Of a stretch of 64,000 nt of DNA, positions 1 through 11,600 are shown piece after piece. Under the pieces are notes generated by a model. The model had not been told where the DNA came from. It saw nothing but the letters and a program-made list of their open reading frames with translations, and did not search any database. Each line of letters starts with the position of its first letter. Positions within the stretch are counted from its first letter, which is position 1. Source of the DNA: Tolypeutes matacus (Eukaryota > Chordata > Mammalia > Cingulata > Chlamyphoridae); NCBI GenBank assembly GCA_026826555.1, contig JAKSZT010054581.1, positions 2,541,434 through 2,605,433 on the forward strand, given 5' to 3'. A program made the position numbers and the translations under genes.

Positions 1-954
1 GATTGGACACTCTATCTAATCAAATCAAGTAGATCCAGTCACCCTCTGTCATTTTGCCATTTCCAATCATTTATAAAATTTCAGTAGCAACCTGATTGTA
101 TTTTTAAAAAATATATTTTATGCAAGTTCACAAAATATGTGCATATGTCAATACACTATAGCTTTCTGCATCTTGCATTTTAACTCATTTCTTTGAAAGT
201 CTCCATTTGGACACATACTGGAACCTAGTTCATTTAATTTCACTGATGCTTACTACTGATTTGTATTATATATGGATTTCTTTTATAATCCCTTCTCCTT
301 TGGTTACATTTGTGTTCTTTCTAACATTTCCCTTCCATTAGTTAGTGTTGTGGATATTTTTGAGGAGAAACACTTATTGATATGAAGAGGATGTGAAGAA
401 TGTAAGTGCTAGATCATTGTTTAGGGATATTTTCAAATGCCACCCAAAAGACTGTCATGTCCTCCAAGTAATTACACAAAGAGCACCCACTGACATTGGA
501 GGAAAGTATTCATTGTTAAATATTGTGGCCCCACTGGGTAGAATTTGATAAAAGGAATTTTATATATGTGAAATTGTATTAGTTATTTGCATTTCATTTA
601 TTGCTTATGAAACAGTTTATAGAATTATTTACCACATGATGTTACTATCTCTGAATTGTCTGGTCATATTCCTTTTGTCTATATTTGCTGGTCATTTTAT
701 TTTTGGCTTTGTATTGGTAGATATTTTATTTTCTAACTCTTCTGGATACTATTACTTCCTTTTTTATTTTTATTTTTCAGTTTTCTTTTTCTTTGAATAC
801 TATTATTTTTTACACAATACCATTGTCAATATATTTTCCTATTCTGTAGCTGGTCTTAGCTTCTATTGTCAAATAGACTTTACTGATTCCTAATGTTGGG
901 AGTTTGTCATTAATGTACAAAGTCTAAGCTGGAGGGAGTCTGGTAGAATTGTTC
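1..954. other. AT-rich sequence, no gene recognised
   Basis: I see no exon, RNA gene or clear repeat boundary here. Part of 100-330 resembles the 3' end of an old minus-strand L1 (the stretch around the word TTTCTGCATCTTGCATTTTA), but it is too decayed to call. Short T-rich open frames, such as 636-893, have the composition of AT-rich noise. Confidence 0.4.
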
Positions 955-1400
955 AGTGATCATCTCATTTATTTATGTAGCCACTATGCTCTGAGCACTA
1001 ATCCAGTGCCACGTGCTGGGTTACACTCTGGGTCCAGTGCTGAAAGCGATCAACTTTCTTTCTGCTTTCCAGGAACTTGGTGTCTGCTGGTAGAGATTGA
1101 AGAAATTAGTAAACAAATTCATGTGAAGAAGAACAAGTGCCATAGTAAGAATCAAGTAGGGTGCTGCAAGAGGGGAGCTGGAAACCACTGGGGGGGGGCC
1201 TGAAAGGAATCATTGAGGTAAATTTTGGGCTGCAACCAGAATGTGCCAGCCCTGCACAAGTATGTGAACAGTGTGCCAGGAGGAGGCACACATTTGCAGA
1301 GTTTGAGACTATAGTGTGTTTGGCCAGAGAGGAGTTTAGGAAGGAGGCCAGTGGAGATGAAGGAGCTTGGGAGAAGGGGTGGGGGGACACAGATCCTGAG
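955..1400 (+). mobile_element. L2 LINE 3' fragment
   Basis: The order of words matches the L2 3' region known across mammals. First comes a 'ctatgctctgagcacta...gtgctgggt' segment, then 'aggaacttggtgtctgctggtagag', then an 'agtgccatagtaagaa' segment, then a purine-rich stretch around 1320-1390 with 'gaggagtttaggaaggaggccagtggagatgaaggagc'-like content. Divergence is high, as expected for an element older than placental mammals. Alternative: another old LINE. The identification is from memory of the consensus and was not aligned. Confidence 0.65.
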
Positions 1401-1404
1401 ACCA

Positions 1405-1870
1405 GGTAGATTATATTACTCATCTATAAGTATGTGACAACACTACTCCCAAAATTTAGTGGTTTACAATAAAACCTATATTATTGCACAGTTTCTGTGA
1501 ACAAAGAATTCAGGCAAAGTTAAAATATGTGATTTTTGTTCCAACAACTCTCCCAAGATGGAAGAGTAGTCCTAAATGAGGCTTGACTTGGGAAGGATTT
1601 GCTTCTAAACTCACTCATGTGTTATTGGCAGCATTTAGGGTGGACTGAGGCTGTCAAATACTTTCTATATGTTATCTTGGCCCTCCCTCAGTTTCTTGCA
1701 ATATGGGCCTCTGAACAGCATAGCTTATTTCCCCAGAGTGAGATATAAGAGAATGGTAGAGAATTAGAGATAGACATAGAGATAGAAAGATAGAGAGTAA
1801 GAGAGAATTAGCCAGACAGAAATCACAGGTGTTTTATCAATCTTTGAAATGATATATCATCATTCTGGCC
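1405..1870 (+). repeat. old unclassified mammalian interspersed repeat with a GA-rich tail
   Basis: The segment 'actcccaaaatttagtggtttacaa' followed by 'ttattgcacagtttctgtg', and later 'aggcttgacttgggaaggattt', belongs to a repeat found widely in mammals that I recognise but cannot name with certainty. It ends in a purine-rich low-complexity stretch at about 1740-1806, with repeated GATAGA and GAGA words. No coding capacity is apparent. Confidence 0.45.
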
Positions 1871-2099
1871 ATATTCTATTAATAAGAAGAGAGTCACTAT
1901 GACCAGTACACACATAAGAGGAAGAGATTAGACATGAACTTGTATACCAGGAGGCAGATATCCTAAGAAGCTATTTGGAGGCTTTCCACAACATAAACTA
2001 AAAGGAGGCACTTAATCTGATTCAAAATATAATGGGAAATCATTGAAGAGTTTTGATTTAGATGGCAATAACTGATTTTTATTGAATTTCAAGGCCATA

Positions 2100-2210
2100 A
2101 TGTTGGGGACTGGGAAATGAAACCAAGAAGATAAGTTACCTTCCCATGATCATACCATCAAGAACCAGCCCTGTTTTAAATTGAACTCTCTGCTCTTTCT
2201 TATTTCTTCA
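2100..2210 (+). mobile_element. MIR-like SINE fragment
   Basis: The segment has the layout of the MIR core: 'gggaaatgaaacc', then 'ataagttaccttcccatgatcatacc', then a run ending 'ttgaactctctgctctttctta'. These correspond to the MIR 'gaaactgaggc...taacttgcccaaggtcac...gaactctgctctta' pattern. It is highly diverged and short, so chance similarity is possible. Confidence 0.4.
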
Positions 2211-4400
2211 TGTAATTCTTACATTTCTAAGGTTCATACATTAGTGATCTGTCATAGTAGCTCATGAGTTCTATCGATATTATTCCATATACATCTGCTT
2301 AAGGCCTTAGGATGTGGAAGCTAGAATGATACTTACAGTTCAAGTGAGGAGGTCTGGAAGGCCCAAGAAGCACAATAACTTGTTCAGGTTCATGGATATG
2401 GCAGAAAAAGGCAATAGTTGTGTAGTCAACACTACTGCCTCAATACTGGGATCCGGAACTTCCCAGGCCTTTCACAGGCAATGCAAGGAAGACAGAGTTT
2501 GTGTAAATATAGAGTTAAATTAATGATATGAGAGAGGAGGGTGAAGATGTATCAGGTTTAGGAGAAGTTTTATCTAAGGAAGTGGGACTGGTAATGGGAC
2601 CCCAAGAAGTCAAAATATTTCCTTGGAGATATAACCCTACAGAACTTGGAATCCTGGTAAGCAGTCACCCACATTCTAGAGACAGCCACCAACACAGCTC
2701 ACTTGAGCAGATATGCCTGGGGGAACCAGATGTTTTCTTATATCCCAACATACCAAGGTTTTCACCTCAGGAAAACTGGAAGTGAGAGCCTTTTATAAAG
2801 CTTCAGGAATTGATTCAACGCCCACACAAAAGACTCTTGCCATTTACCCAGAGACACCCAAGGCAAAATAGTGGCCATAAGGCAGTGAAATGAAGTCTGG
2901 GAAATATTCTGATCCTTCCTGGACATCCCTACAGCACCTCCTACTCCCAGTGTGAAAGAGTTGGGGAGGGTCAAACTGTTAGAGGGGGCATGAGAGGTGG
3001 GCAGAACCTGGGCAGGAACTGGTTTTTTGGAAGTTGGAAGCCTGGTTGGCCCATCATGTTCTCAGACTGCTCATGGCTATCAGGGTGTGAAGGAGAGTAC
3101 TGGGGTGGTGATCATATGCCCAGGTGTTAATCTACATTCTTGGAGCCATCATCTCATCACTTTTCCTGATGGGTAAGAGGTCTTTGCAGACAGTGATCTG
3201 TTTCAAATCTGGGGAGAAGAAATTTATATGGAGTCACCCTGTGGTGACAACCAAGCAAGGCCTTGATGACCAATTGATAAGGTTAGTGGACTGTTCTTTA
3301 CTGAGAAGTGGGGAATGTGGAGTGGGAGGCTCTGACTGAGAAATGTCAAGGTTGAGCCTTTAGTTCCACACATCCGATGGTTCCCACTAGAAGGATGATC
3401 TTAGGGGTTTCTGCCTGTAAGGACAAAAGTGTCATAAGGAGCTATGGATGGTGCCCAGGTCACCCTGGGGAGGAAAAGGAGGCTGAAATCTCAGAGGCAG
3501 CCTTTGGGAGAATCCATTCCAACTGTCACTTCTTCGAGGCCATACTTGCTCCATCCTTGCCTGCCCCCACACCACAATCAATGGTCAAGACAAAGAGGTG
3601 TGGTGAGAACCAGGCTTAGAAATCTTCCTGGAACCTCAGTCATGGCTGCTCAGCTGCATGTGGATGTGGACTAGGCTGTACCTCTGCCTGTCAGGAGAAT
3701 AGTGTTGATGGAAAGAAGAGATTGACCTGTTGCCTGCAGAGAATAAGGCAGCACATTACACTCAAGTTACAGGTTGAGGTGAGGGTCCATGGAGGTCTGG
3801 GGCAGGTAAATGGATTCTGACTTTTTCCTCATCCTCCAGATACTTGTGGAGCAACTACCACATGCTAGTGAAGTGCATAGCTGAAACAGGTAATCAGAAC
3901 TCCTGAATTTAAGTTTGAACTTTCACAGGACATAGCAACATCTCGTAAAATGTGGGTGTCTGTAAAAATCACATTAACAAGGAACACTTCCTGATCTAGG
4001 TCAGTGGCTTCTTCTTTCTAGCTTTGAAGGAAGAGGAAAAGTGTTCTGCTTCTGGTGCAGAGGTTTCTATGAGTACCAGTTAAGAACTTGTAGCTTTCAA
4101 TATGAACTCTGGAATTGCATCAGCAGTGAGTAAGGGAGGGGGGAATGCAAAAATATGAAAACTTACAATGTGAAAAGAAAAAGACCAGAGGAAGATTGTT
4201 AGCAAATGGCCTAAAGAAGACAGTACAGTGTATCCTCAGTCCCCCTCTAGTGGTCCCATGGTCCATCCTTTCTCTTAGATGTGAATCCTTCTGGGATCCT
4301 GGTCTCTGACCTCATAATTCTTTTTCCTGTTACATTCATTCTGGGGGAACTTTTGAGATGCAGCTTCCAAAGACACAAATGACTTCATTACATAAGCCTT
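2211..4400. other. unassigned sequence, no supported gene
   Basis: No open frame here is long or conserved enough to call. Two short stretches look exon-like because an AG precedes and a GT follows an open segment: about 3124-3172, which would encode a hydrophobic peptide, and 3840-3886. Neither is supported by a recognisable protein family or by neighbouring exons. The stretch is less AT-rich than its surroundings and largely free of recognisable young repeats. Confidence 0.35.
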
Positions 4401-4404
4401 AATC

Positions 4405-5020
4405 CTCCTTGTGGACTGGGATTTCTAGCTTCCTTGCAATTACTTGCACAACTTGTTTTAACCCAGAAATCCCCCCAGAAGGCTGCCAGCCTCTCTGTCA
4501 AGTCCTTAGAAGCCACCACCTTCTGATTGGGCCCTGATGATTCATGTAGAACTCTGATGTCTTGATCAGTGCCCTTATTCCTTACCACGGAAGGAAAAGT
4601 AATACTATTCCTTGTTGGACAAGATGATGCTCCAGCCATTTGGTTCTCAAGTCTACTGTCTGGGAGCTCATTAGTTTACACATTTAGTCATGTTGTTACT
4701 GACATATCCTAAAGGAAACACCAAACCCCAATCCCGTAGAACCCACAGCCCCTGGGATGGTGGTGTCCTTGTCCTAAGTCATGCACTGTGATTATGCCCA
4801 GAGGGTCCTGGGCAAAAACATGGGTTAATCAACAAGGTTTTACAAATGTACATTCTCATCTGCTTTTTGAGAACACACAGATATCAATGAAGAGACGTGA
4901 GAAGAGCAGGTCCTTTCTGCCTGTCTGCTTTTGACTCTTGGCCTCTGGGTCACCCTGTCACATGGGCTACACAATCAAATTTGCATTAAATCAACCTGAA
5001 CATTGACTGGAAGCTCCCAG
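4405..5020 (+). repeat. duplicated segment, copy 1 (partner at 31110-32930)
   Basis: From 'ggatttctagcttccttgcaa' to 'gaacattgactgga' this segment is colinear with 31120-31480 and then 32700-32925. Shared landmarks are 'cacaacttgttttaacccagaaa', 'ccatttggttctca', 'cagtcatgttgtt.ctgacatatcctaaa', 'catgggttaatc', 'acacagatat' and 'gcctctgggtcaccc'. Copy 2 has about 1.2 kb of extra sequence in the middle. It may be an uncatalogued interspersed repeat or an old local duplication. No reading frame is shared. Confidence 0.7.
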
Positions 5021-5783
5021 GGGAGGTCAAGCTCCTTGTCAGCTTCTGTGCCTACTTGTCAGAATCTTTGCTGACCAAGTTCCTGACTAGCCTGCTCCTT
5101 CAGGGATGTTTTGCTTCACAGTCATTTTGACTGATTCCAAGGGTCCCCTCCCTAATCACTTGTGCTTTTCCATGGGAACAAATCTCTGCCACTATCCAGA
5201 AATTCCCATTTATACATTTTAATGAGAAAGACCTTGGAACTCAATTTAAATAAAAAACATATCTAGCATAGTCATAGTTTTGGTTCACATCTGTGCAAGC
5301 ACAAGACAAAGTAAGTATGTAACTTACCCAAATATTACTTTAAATATTATTACCAGGGCTTTGAGTTATCAGGTTAGATGACCACTGAGTATGACTGTGG
5401 GTTGGAGGTTGAAGGTTTTCTTCACAGGATCTAATGACCATCTTGAAGTCCAGATGAATCATTGGACTCCTTTGCTAGGAATGACATCAATGGGGACAGT
5501 TTTATGAGGCAGAAGAGATTCTGCTTCCCTGCAGCTAAAGGGTAAGACAGAATATGTTTTTTCTTCTACTTAAGATTTCTTTTGCCAGTTTAATTACTGG
5601 AATCCCTTTGGGAGGAGAGAAAGCTTGAGGTACACAAATTTATACTATAGAACATAAAAGCTAGAAAATTATTACTAAGAAATGAACTAGAGGCATAGTA
5701 TAGTGCTCTGTGCCTGTGTTCACAAACCCTCTGGTCTTTTATGTATATACTTTGCTCTGGATGGGGTCATGGGGGAATAGTGC
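5021..5783. other. unassigned flank of the L1 insertion
   Basis: No gene or clear repeat is visible. The last bases are the left flank and target site of the L1 that follows. Confidence 0.4.
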
Positions 5784-5793
5784 AAGAATAGCC
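5784..5793 (+). repeat. left target-site duplication of the L1
   Basis: The ten bases AAGAATAGCC recur without mismatch immediately after the L1 poly(A) at 15283-15292. The bases outside the pair differ, so the match ends where an L1 target-site duplication should end. Ten bases is in the normal L1 range. Confidence 0.75.
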
Positions 5794-7607
5794 TGAAAGA
5801 GGGAGCCAAGATGGCATTGGTTTCGGAGGGCACTCACTGCAAGCTCTCAGAGCATGGTGGATTGTGGACGGGGTCCTGCCTGGGGATCTGTGCTGTGGGC
5901 GCGTGGAGTGAGAAGCTTGGGACATCTATTTGCACAGATCAACAGTGTGGACTGAAAGGTAGAGATTCGTGAGTTTTAAGCCTGCCTGTGGTGGTTAACA
6001 CAGATGGCTGAGCCCCACCCATAAGAAAATAAAAAGCTGGTTGGAGACCCAGGAACTGGGTGACAGGGCCCAGTGGGAGGGGACATTCTTGGAGAGATGG
6101 GGCTCTGGTAAAGGGGCAAGAGAGCTTTATTTTCTGGGGATTTATCTGCCTGGAGCCCCTTGCACCTTGGGTGAACAAATCAGCTGGAATGAATCAGCAC
6201 CTGGTGGAGGGGAGGGGTGAAGCTGTTGAGGGAGTTGATTTGCCTAGCTACTCAGGGATAAGCCACAGGCCCCATGGAGCCAGGAAGAGGGGCACTCTCT
6301 GAGAGAGGGAGGGTTCTGGTGGAGGACAGGGAGGGGAAGTTTTTGCTATTAATTTGGCTACCTGGACCTCCTCATAGCTTTGGGGAGCAGATAAGCTGGC
6401 TTGAAGCAGCACCAGGCTGAGGGGAGAGGTGAATCTGCTGAGGAAACCTGATTTACCCAGCAAAGCGGTGATGCTGGGGCTAGGCTCCAGAAGGAGTGGA
6501 GTCGGCCGTCTTTAGCATTCTGCACTGACTAACATCTGAGCTCCAGCTCCCTGGGGAGTCCAGGAAGTGGGATGTGCATGATTAGTTTCCACGAGCCCAG
6601 TTAGGGTCCCCTCGGTGAGGGGGGTGGTCTAGAGGAGGAATTATTTTGGGTCCTCGATTTCACTAAAAAAAAAAAAAAAAAAAAAAAAAAAGAGATGTCA
6701 CTTCAATAAATTAAAAATAAATTCTTTTTAACTTAGTTTAATAGCTAAAAGCTGTTTCAGGACCTACATATAGAACCCTGTGGGGAAATTAATTGATAAA
6801 CACAAGCAGGCAGAGAGGATTCACATGAACCCTAGGGAAATCATTGATCCTGCTTAGATCTGTTTGACTGCTTGCCTGTGTGGCTGTTTGGTTTTTCTCT
6901 GTTTATTTGTTGTCTCTTGCTTTTATTTCCTCTTTCCTCCCCCCTTTCCTTTTTCTTTCATTTTTTAAAAATTAGAAGATGCTAGCTTGTCTCTTCTTTG
7001 CTGTGCTTCTTCAGTAATTCCCCATTCTCTGTCTATATTGACTTCGTATTCCAAACTATCACTTAACCTTCCTTCATCTTTCTACCTTCTGCTTTCTGTT
7101 GTGGCTCTTATATACCACATTTTTTCATATGCCCACAATTTAAGGGTGTCAATTTCTATTCTATCTATTTTGTTTTCTTCTATTTTTATTAATATTAACT
7201 CTTTCCTCTCAGACCTTTCTTTACTCTCTCTCCTTCTTCATAATTCTAGCTTTCTAAATCATTATAAATATATTCCTCTATTTGGTTTCCCAGTCCATTG
7301 CAGGTATTTCACATTTTTTCCTATTACTCTACACTACCTATATGAGTTAAATATTCATTTCATTAAGTCTTATTTGGCCTCTCTTCTAACTTTTATCAAT
7401 ATTACTATTATCCTTCTTCCTTTCCATATCTTTTGATTCCTTTGGCCCTAATCTTTTGTCTTCAAGGGAACATAGAAAAAAGCAAGGAAATAAAATATGA
7501 AGAAAACTGTCAAAGAGAAAATATAACACACATGCGGAACCACCAGCTAAATAAAACTCTAGAGCAGAGAGAGAAGCAAATCAGCTGAATAAACCCATCA
7601 AGATAAA
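5794..7607 (+). promoter_or_regulatory. L1 5'UTR with internal promoter region
   Basis: CCAAGATGGC at 5806-5815 matches the YY1-type site at the start of other mammalian L1 5'UTRs. YY1 sets the transcription start in human L1. An internal poly(A) tract lies at 6664-6691; the other 5'UTR copies (62610, and reversed near 21820) have an A-rich tract in the same place, so it is part of the element. The region 6880-7440 is C+T-rich and leads into ORF1. GTGAGT at 5969 and an AG at 6975 bracket an intron-like interval that is missing precisely from the copy at 55297-55765. Length is about 1.8 kb, roughly twice the human L1 5'UTR. Confidence 0.75.
5969..6975 (+). other. putative retained intron within the L1 5'UTR
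   Basis: The interval begins GTGAGT after AGAGATTC and ends at an AG preceded by a long pyrimidine-rich stretch. The minus-strand copy at 20705-22540 has the same donor (22371-22366) and a clean acceptor, AAATTAG followed by GTGCTG, ending at 21534. At 61757 onward the acceptor TTATAG is intact (62910), but the donor reads ATGAGT. The copy at 55297-55765 joins the two flanks directly. That splicing occurs is inference. Confidence 0.6.
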
Positions 7608-8560
7608 ATGATGACTAGAGGGCAACAAAAAATTACAAATGACACTGAGAAACATGTACCAGTCCAATGAAAAAATTAAAAACCAGGAAGTGATGCAGAA
7701 CATAGAACAACTAATCCAAGCTATCCAAACAAATATCATGGACCAACTTAATGAAGAGAAGGAAGAGATTAAGGATATAAAGAAGACACTGGGAGAACAT
7801 ACTGAAGAAATTGTAAACATACCCAAATAGATAATGAATATGATGGTGATCAATGGCACAATCCAAGAAATAAAAAAGATGCTGGTTTCACATAGCAGTA
7901 GATTTGAACAGGCAGAAGAAAGAATTAGTGTTGTGGAAGACAAAATATCTGAAATCAAACAGATAGTAGAACAGATAGCCAAAAAGATAGAAAAAATTCA
8001 GCGGGGACTCAGGGAATTAACCGAAAACACAAAACTCACAAACATATGCATTATGGGCATCCCAGAAGGAGAAGAGAAGGGAAAGGGAACAGAAGGAGTG
8101 TTGAAGCAAATAATGGCTGAAAACTTCTCAACCCTATTGAGAGAGATAGATGTGCATATACAGGAAGCACAGCACAACCCAAATAGTATAAATCTCAACA
8201 GGCCAACTCCAAAACACATACTTGTAAAACTATCCAATGCTCAAGACAAAGAGAAAATACTCAATGCAGCAAAAGAAAAGAGAACCATCACATATAAGGG
8301 AAGCACAATAAGATTAAGTACTGAGTTCTCAGCTTAAACCATGGAGGCAAGAAGACAGTGGTATGACATAGTCAAAGTACTAAAAGAAAAAAACATACAC
8401 CCACTAATTCTCTATCCAGCAAAACTGGCATTCAAAAATGATGGACAGTTCAAAATATTCACAGATAAATAGATATTAAGAGAGTATGTCAATAAGAAAC
8501 CTGCACTTCAATAAATACTAAAGGAACTTCTACAAGTTGAAAGGAAAAAAACAAGCGACA
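7608..8560 (+). pseudogene. L1 ORF1 (RNA-binding chaperone), degenerate
   Basis: Live L1 ORF1 protein is a trimeric RNA chaperone that coats L1 RNA in the cytoplasm. Here the start MMTRGQ at 7608 is followed by a frameshift near 7650. The rest is readable in two segments. Segment 7639-7830 is N-terminal coiled coil rich in I, Q, E and K. Segment 7834-8337 finishes the coiled coil (EERISVVEDKISEIK) and enters the RRM-like domain, with NICIMGIPEGEEKGKGTEG, IMAENF and the typical RPTPKHILVKL. A TAG at 7828-7830, a TAA at 8335-8337 and further stops near 8470 and 8510 break the C-terminal domain, which is still readable as VKVLKEKN and LYPAKL. It is not expected to make functional protein. Confidence 0.85.
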
Positions 8561-8659
8561 GAGTGTTGGAGAAGAGTTTAAAAACAAATAAAAACACACA
8601 AACAGACAGAAAACAACATACGACATACATTAACCCAAAGGAAAAATGGCTTAAGTAAG

Positions 8660-11600
8660 AAATTCATTATGAGTAATAACACTGAATGTTAATGGATTAA
8701 ATTCACCAATCAAGAGACACAGATTGGCAGAATGGATAAGGAAATATGATCCATCTATTTGCTGTCTACAAGAAACCCACCTTCAACCCAGGGATTCAAG
8801 GAGGCTGAAAGTGAATGGCTGGAAAACCATTTTACAAGCTCACAATAGACAAAAAATGGCAGGAATAGCTACTCTAATGCCAGACAAAATAGACTTTAAA
8901 TGTAAAACTATTGTAAAAGACAAAGATGGACACTATATATTAGTAAAAGGGGTAATCTCCCAAGAAGAGAGAACAATCATCAACATTTACACACCTAATC
9001 GGGGTGCCTCAAAATACATGAGACAAACCCTGGAAAAACTAAGAGGAGAAATAAATGCGTCTACAATTATAACAGGGGATTTTAATACACCATTATCATC
9101 ATTAGACATCATTAGACAGAATATCTAGACAGAGAATCAAAAAAGAATCAAAGGCTCTCAACAATACACTAGAGGACCTGGACTTAATAGACATATAGAG
9201 AACATTACTCCCAAATATGGCAGGATTTACATTCTTCTCGAGTGCACATGGATCATACTCCAAAAGAGACCAAATACTAGGCCACAGAACAACTCTCAAT
9301 GAATTCAGAAAGACTGAGATTATACAAAGTAATTTCTCTGACCACAACAGGATGAAATTGGAAATCACTAAGGACCAAAGAAAGAGGTTAGGCACAAGGA
9401 TAAGGATGTTAAACAACACACTCTTAGACAAACAGTGGGTCAAAGAGGAAATCTCAAAAGAAATCAGTAACTACTTAGAAACTAATGAAAGTGACAACAA
9501 AACATATCAAAACCTATGGGACGCAGTAAAAGTAGTCCTGAAGGGGAAGTTCATAGACAAAAATACATATATTAAAAAAGAAGAAAGAGCTAAAATTGAA
9601 GACCTAACTGCACACTTGGAGGAATTGGAAAAACAACAAACTAAACCAAAGGAAGTAGAAAGAAGGAAATAATAAAGATTAGAGCAGAACTAAATGAGAT
9701 AGAGAATAAGATAACACTAGAAACAATAAACAAACCCAAAAGCTGGTTCTTTGAGAATATCAATAAAATTGTCAAACCCTTAGCCAGACTAACAAAGAAA
9801 AAGAGAGAACAGATGCAAATACACAAAATAAGGAATGAGCAAGGGGATATTACTACTGACCCCACAGAAATAAAGAGTATCATAAGAGGATACTTTGGAA
9901 AATTATATGCCAACAAGAACAATAATTTAGAGGCAATGGACAAGTTTCTAGAAACTCACAAACAGCCTACATTGATGAAAGAAGAAATAGATGAACTCAA
10001 CAATCCAATTACAAGTAAAGAGGTAGACTAAGTCACCAAAACCTCCCAACTAAGAAGAGCCCAAGACCAGATGGCTTCACAGCTGAATTCTACCAAACAT
10101 TCCAGAAAGAGCTAACACCAAATCCTGCTTAAGCTCTTCCAAAAAAATAGAAGTAGAAGGAATATTGTCTAACTCATTCTATGATGCCAACATTATCCTA
10201 ATACCAAAACCAAAAAAAGATACCACAAGAAAGGAAAATTACAGACCAATTTCTCCAATGAACCTAGATGCTAAAATCCTCAATAAAATACTTGCTAATC
10301 ACATTCAACAACATATCAAAAGGATTATACACCATGACCAAGTGGGTTTCATCCCGCGTATGCAAGGATGGTTCAATATATGAAAATCAATGTAATACAC
10401 CAAGTAAACAGAGTGAAAAAAAAATCACATGATCATCCCTATAGATGCAGAAAAAGCATTAAAAAAAGATGCAGCATTCTTTCCTGATAAAAGCACTGCA
10501 AAAGATAGGAATAGATGGAAACTTTCTAAATATGATAAAGGGTATATATGAGAAGCTCAAAGCTAACATCATTTTCAATGTTGAAATCCTAAAAGCCTCC
10601 CCTCTGAGATTGGGAACAAGACAAGGATATCCACTCTCACCACTCCTTTTAAATTGTCTTAGAAGTACTTGCATGAGCACTGATGCAAGAAAAGGACATA
10701 AAAGGCATCCAGATTGGAAAAGAAGTAAAAATTTCATTATTTGCAGATGACATGATCCTATACATAGTAAACCCTGAGAAATGTACAACAAGGCTTCTAG
10801 AACTTATAAAGGAGTTCAGTAAAGTTGCAGGCTATAAGATCAATGCTCAAAAAATCAGTAGCATTTCTGTACACCAATAACGAACAATCTGAGGAGGAAA
10901 CCAAGAAAAACATATCATTTACAATAGTAACTAAAAGAATCAAATACCTAGGAACAAATTTAACTAAAGATGCAAAAGACTTATATACAGAAAACTACAC
11001 AACACTGATAAAGGAAATCAAAGAAGACTTAAATAAATGGAAAAAATATGCCCTTTTCATGGATAGGATAACTAGACATCATCAAGATGTCTATCCTACC
11101 CAAACTAATGTACAGATTTAATAAAATCCCAATAAAAATCAACACTATATTTTTTAAGGAACTGGAAAAACTAACCACAAAATATGTTTGGAGAGGAAGA
11201 GGCCCCAAATTGCAAAAGACATATTGAAAAAGTAAAATGAAGTTGGAAGTATCACATTACCTGACTTTAAAACATACTATAAATCTACAGTGATCCCACA
11301 ATAAAAAAATAATAATAATAAATTTAAAAAAATGATAACTGATCTAAATATTTCATCAATAAAACATTTGTCATGCTTGTGTTTTTATAAGTATACCAAT
11401 AAAGTATTTGGTTACTACTTGTAAAAAAAAAAAAAAAACTGCTTGGTATTGGTACAAGGATAGACCTACTGACCAATGGAAACGAATTGAGATTTCTGAT
11501 ATAGATCCCCGCATATAGAGTCATCTGATGTTTGACAAGGCTATGAAGCCCACTCAGTTGAGAGAGAATGGACTCTTTAACAAGTGGTCCTTGGAGAACT

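Noticed and set aside
3124..3172. Short hydrophobic exon-like stretch with a GT-type donor
   Set aside because: No recognisable family, no neighbouring exons, and short AG/GT brackets are common by chance.
3840..3886. 47-base exon-like stretch between CAG and GTAATC
   Set aside because: Encoded peptide matches no family I recognise, and the length alone does not support an exon.
7639..8337. ORF1-like frames as possible genes
   Set aside because: They are pieces of L1 ORF1 broken by stops and a frameshift. They are described as a pseudogene.
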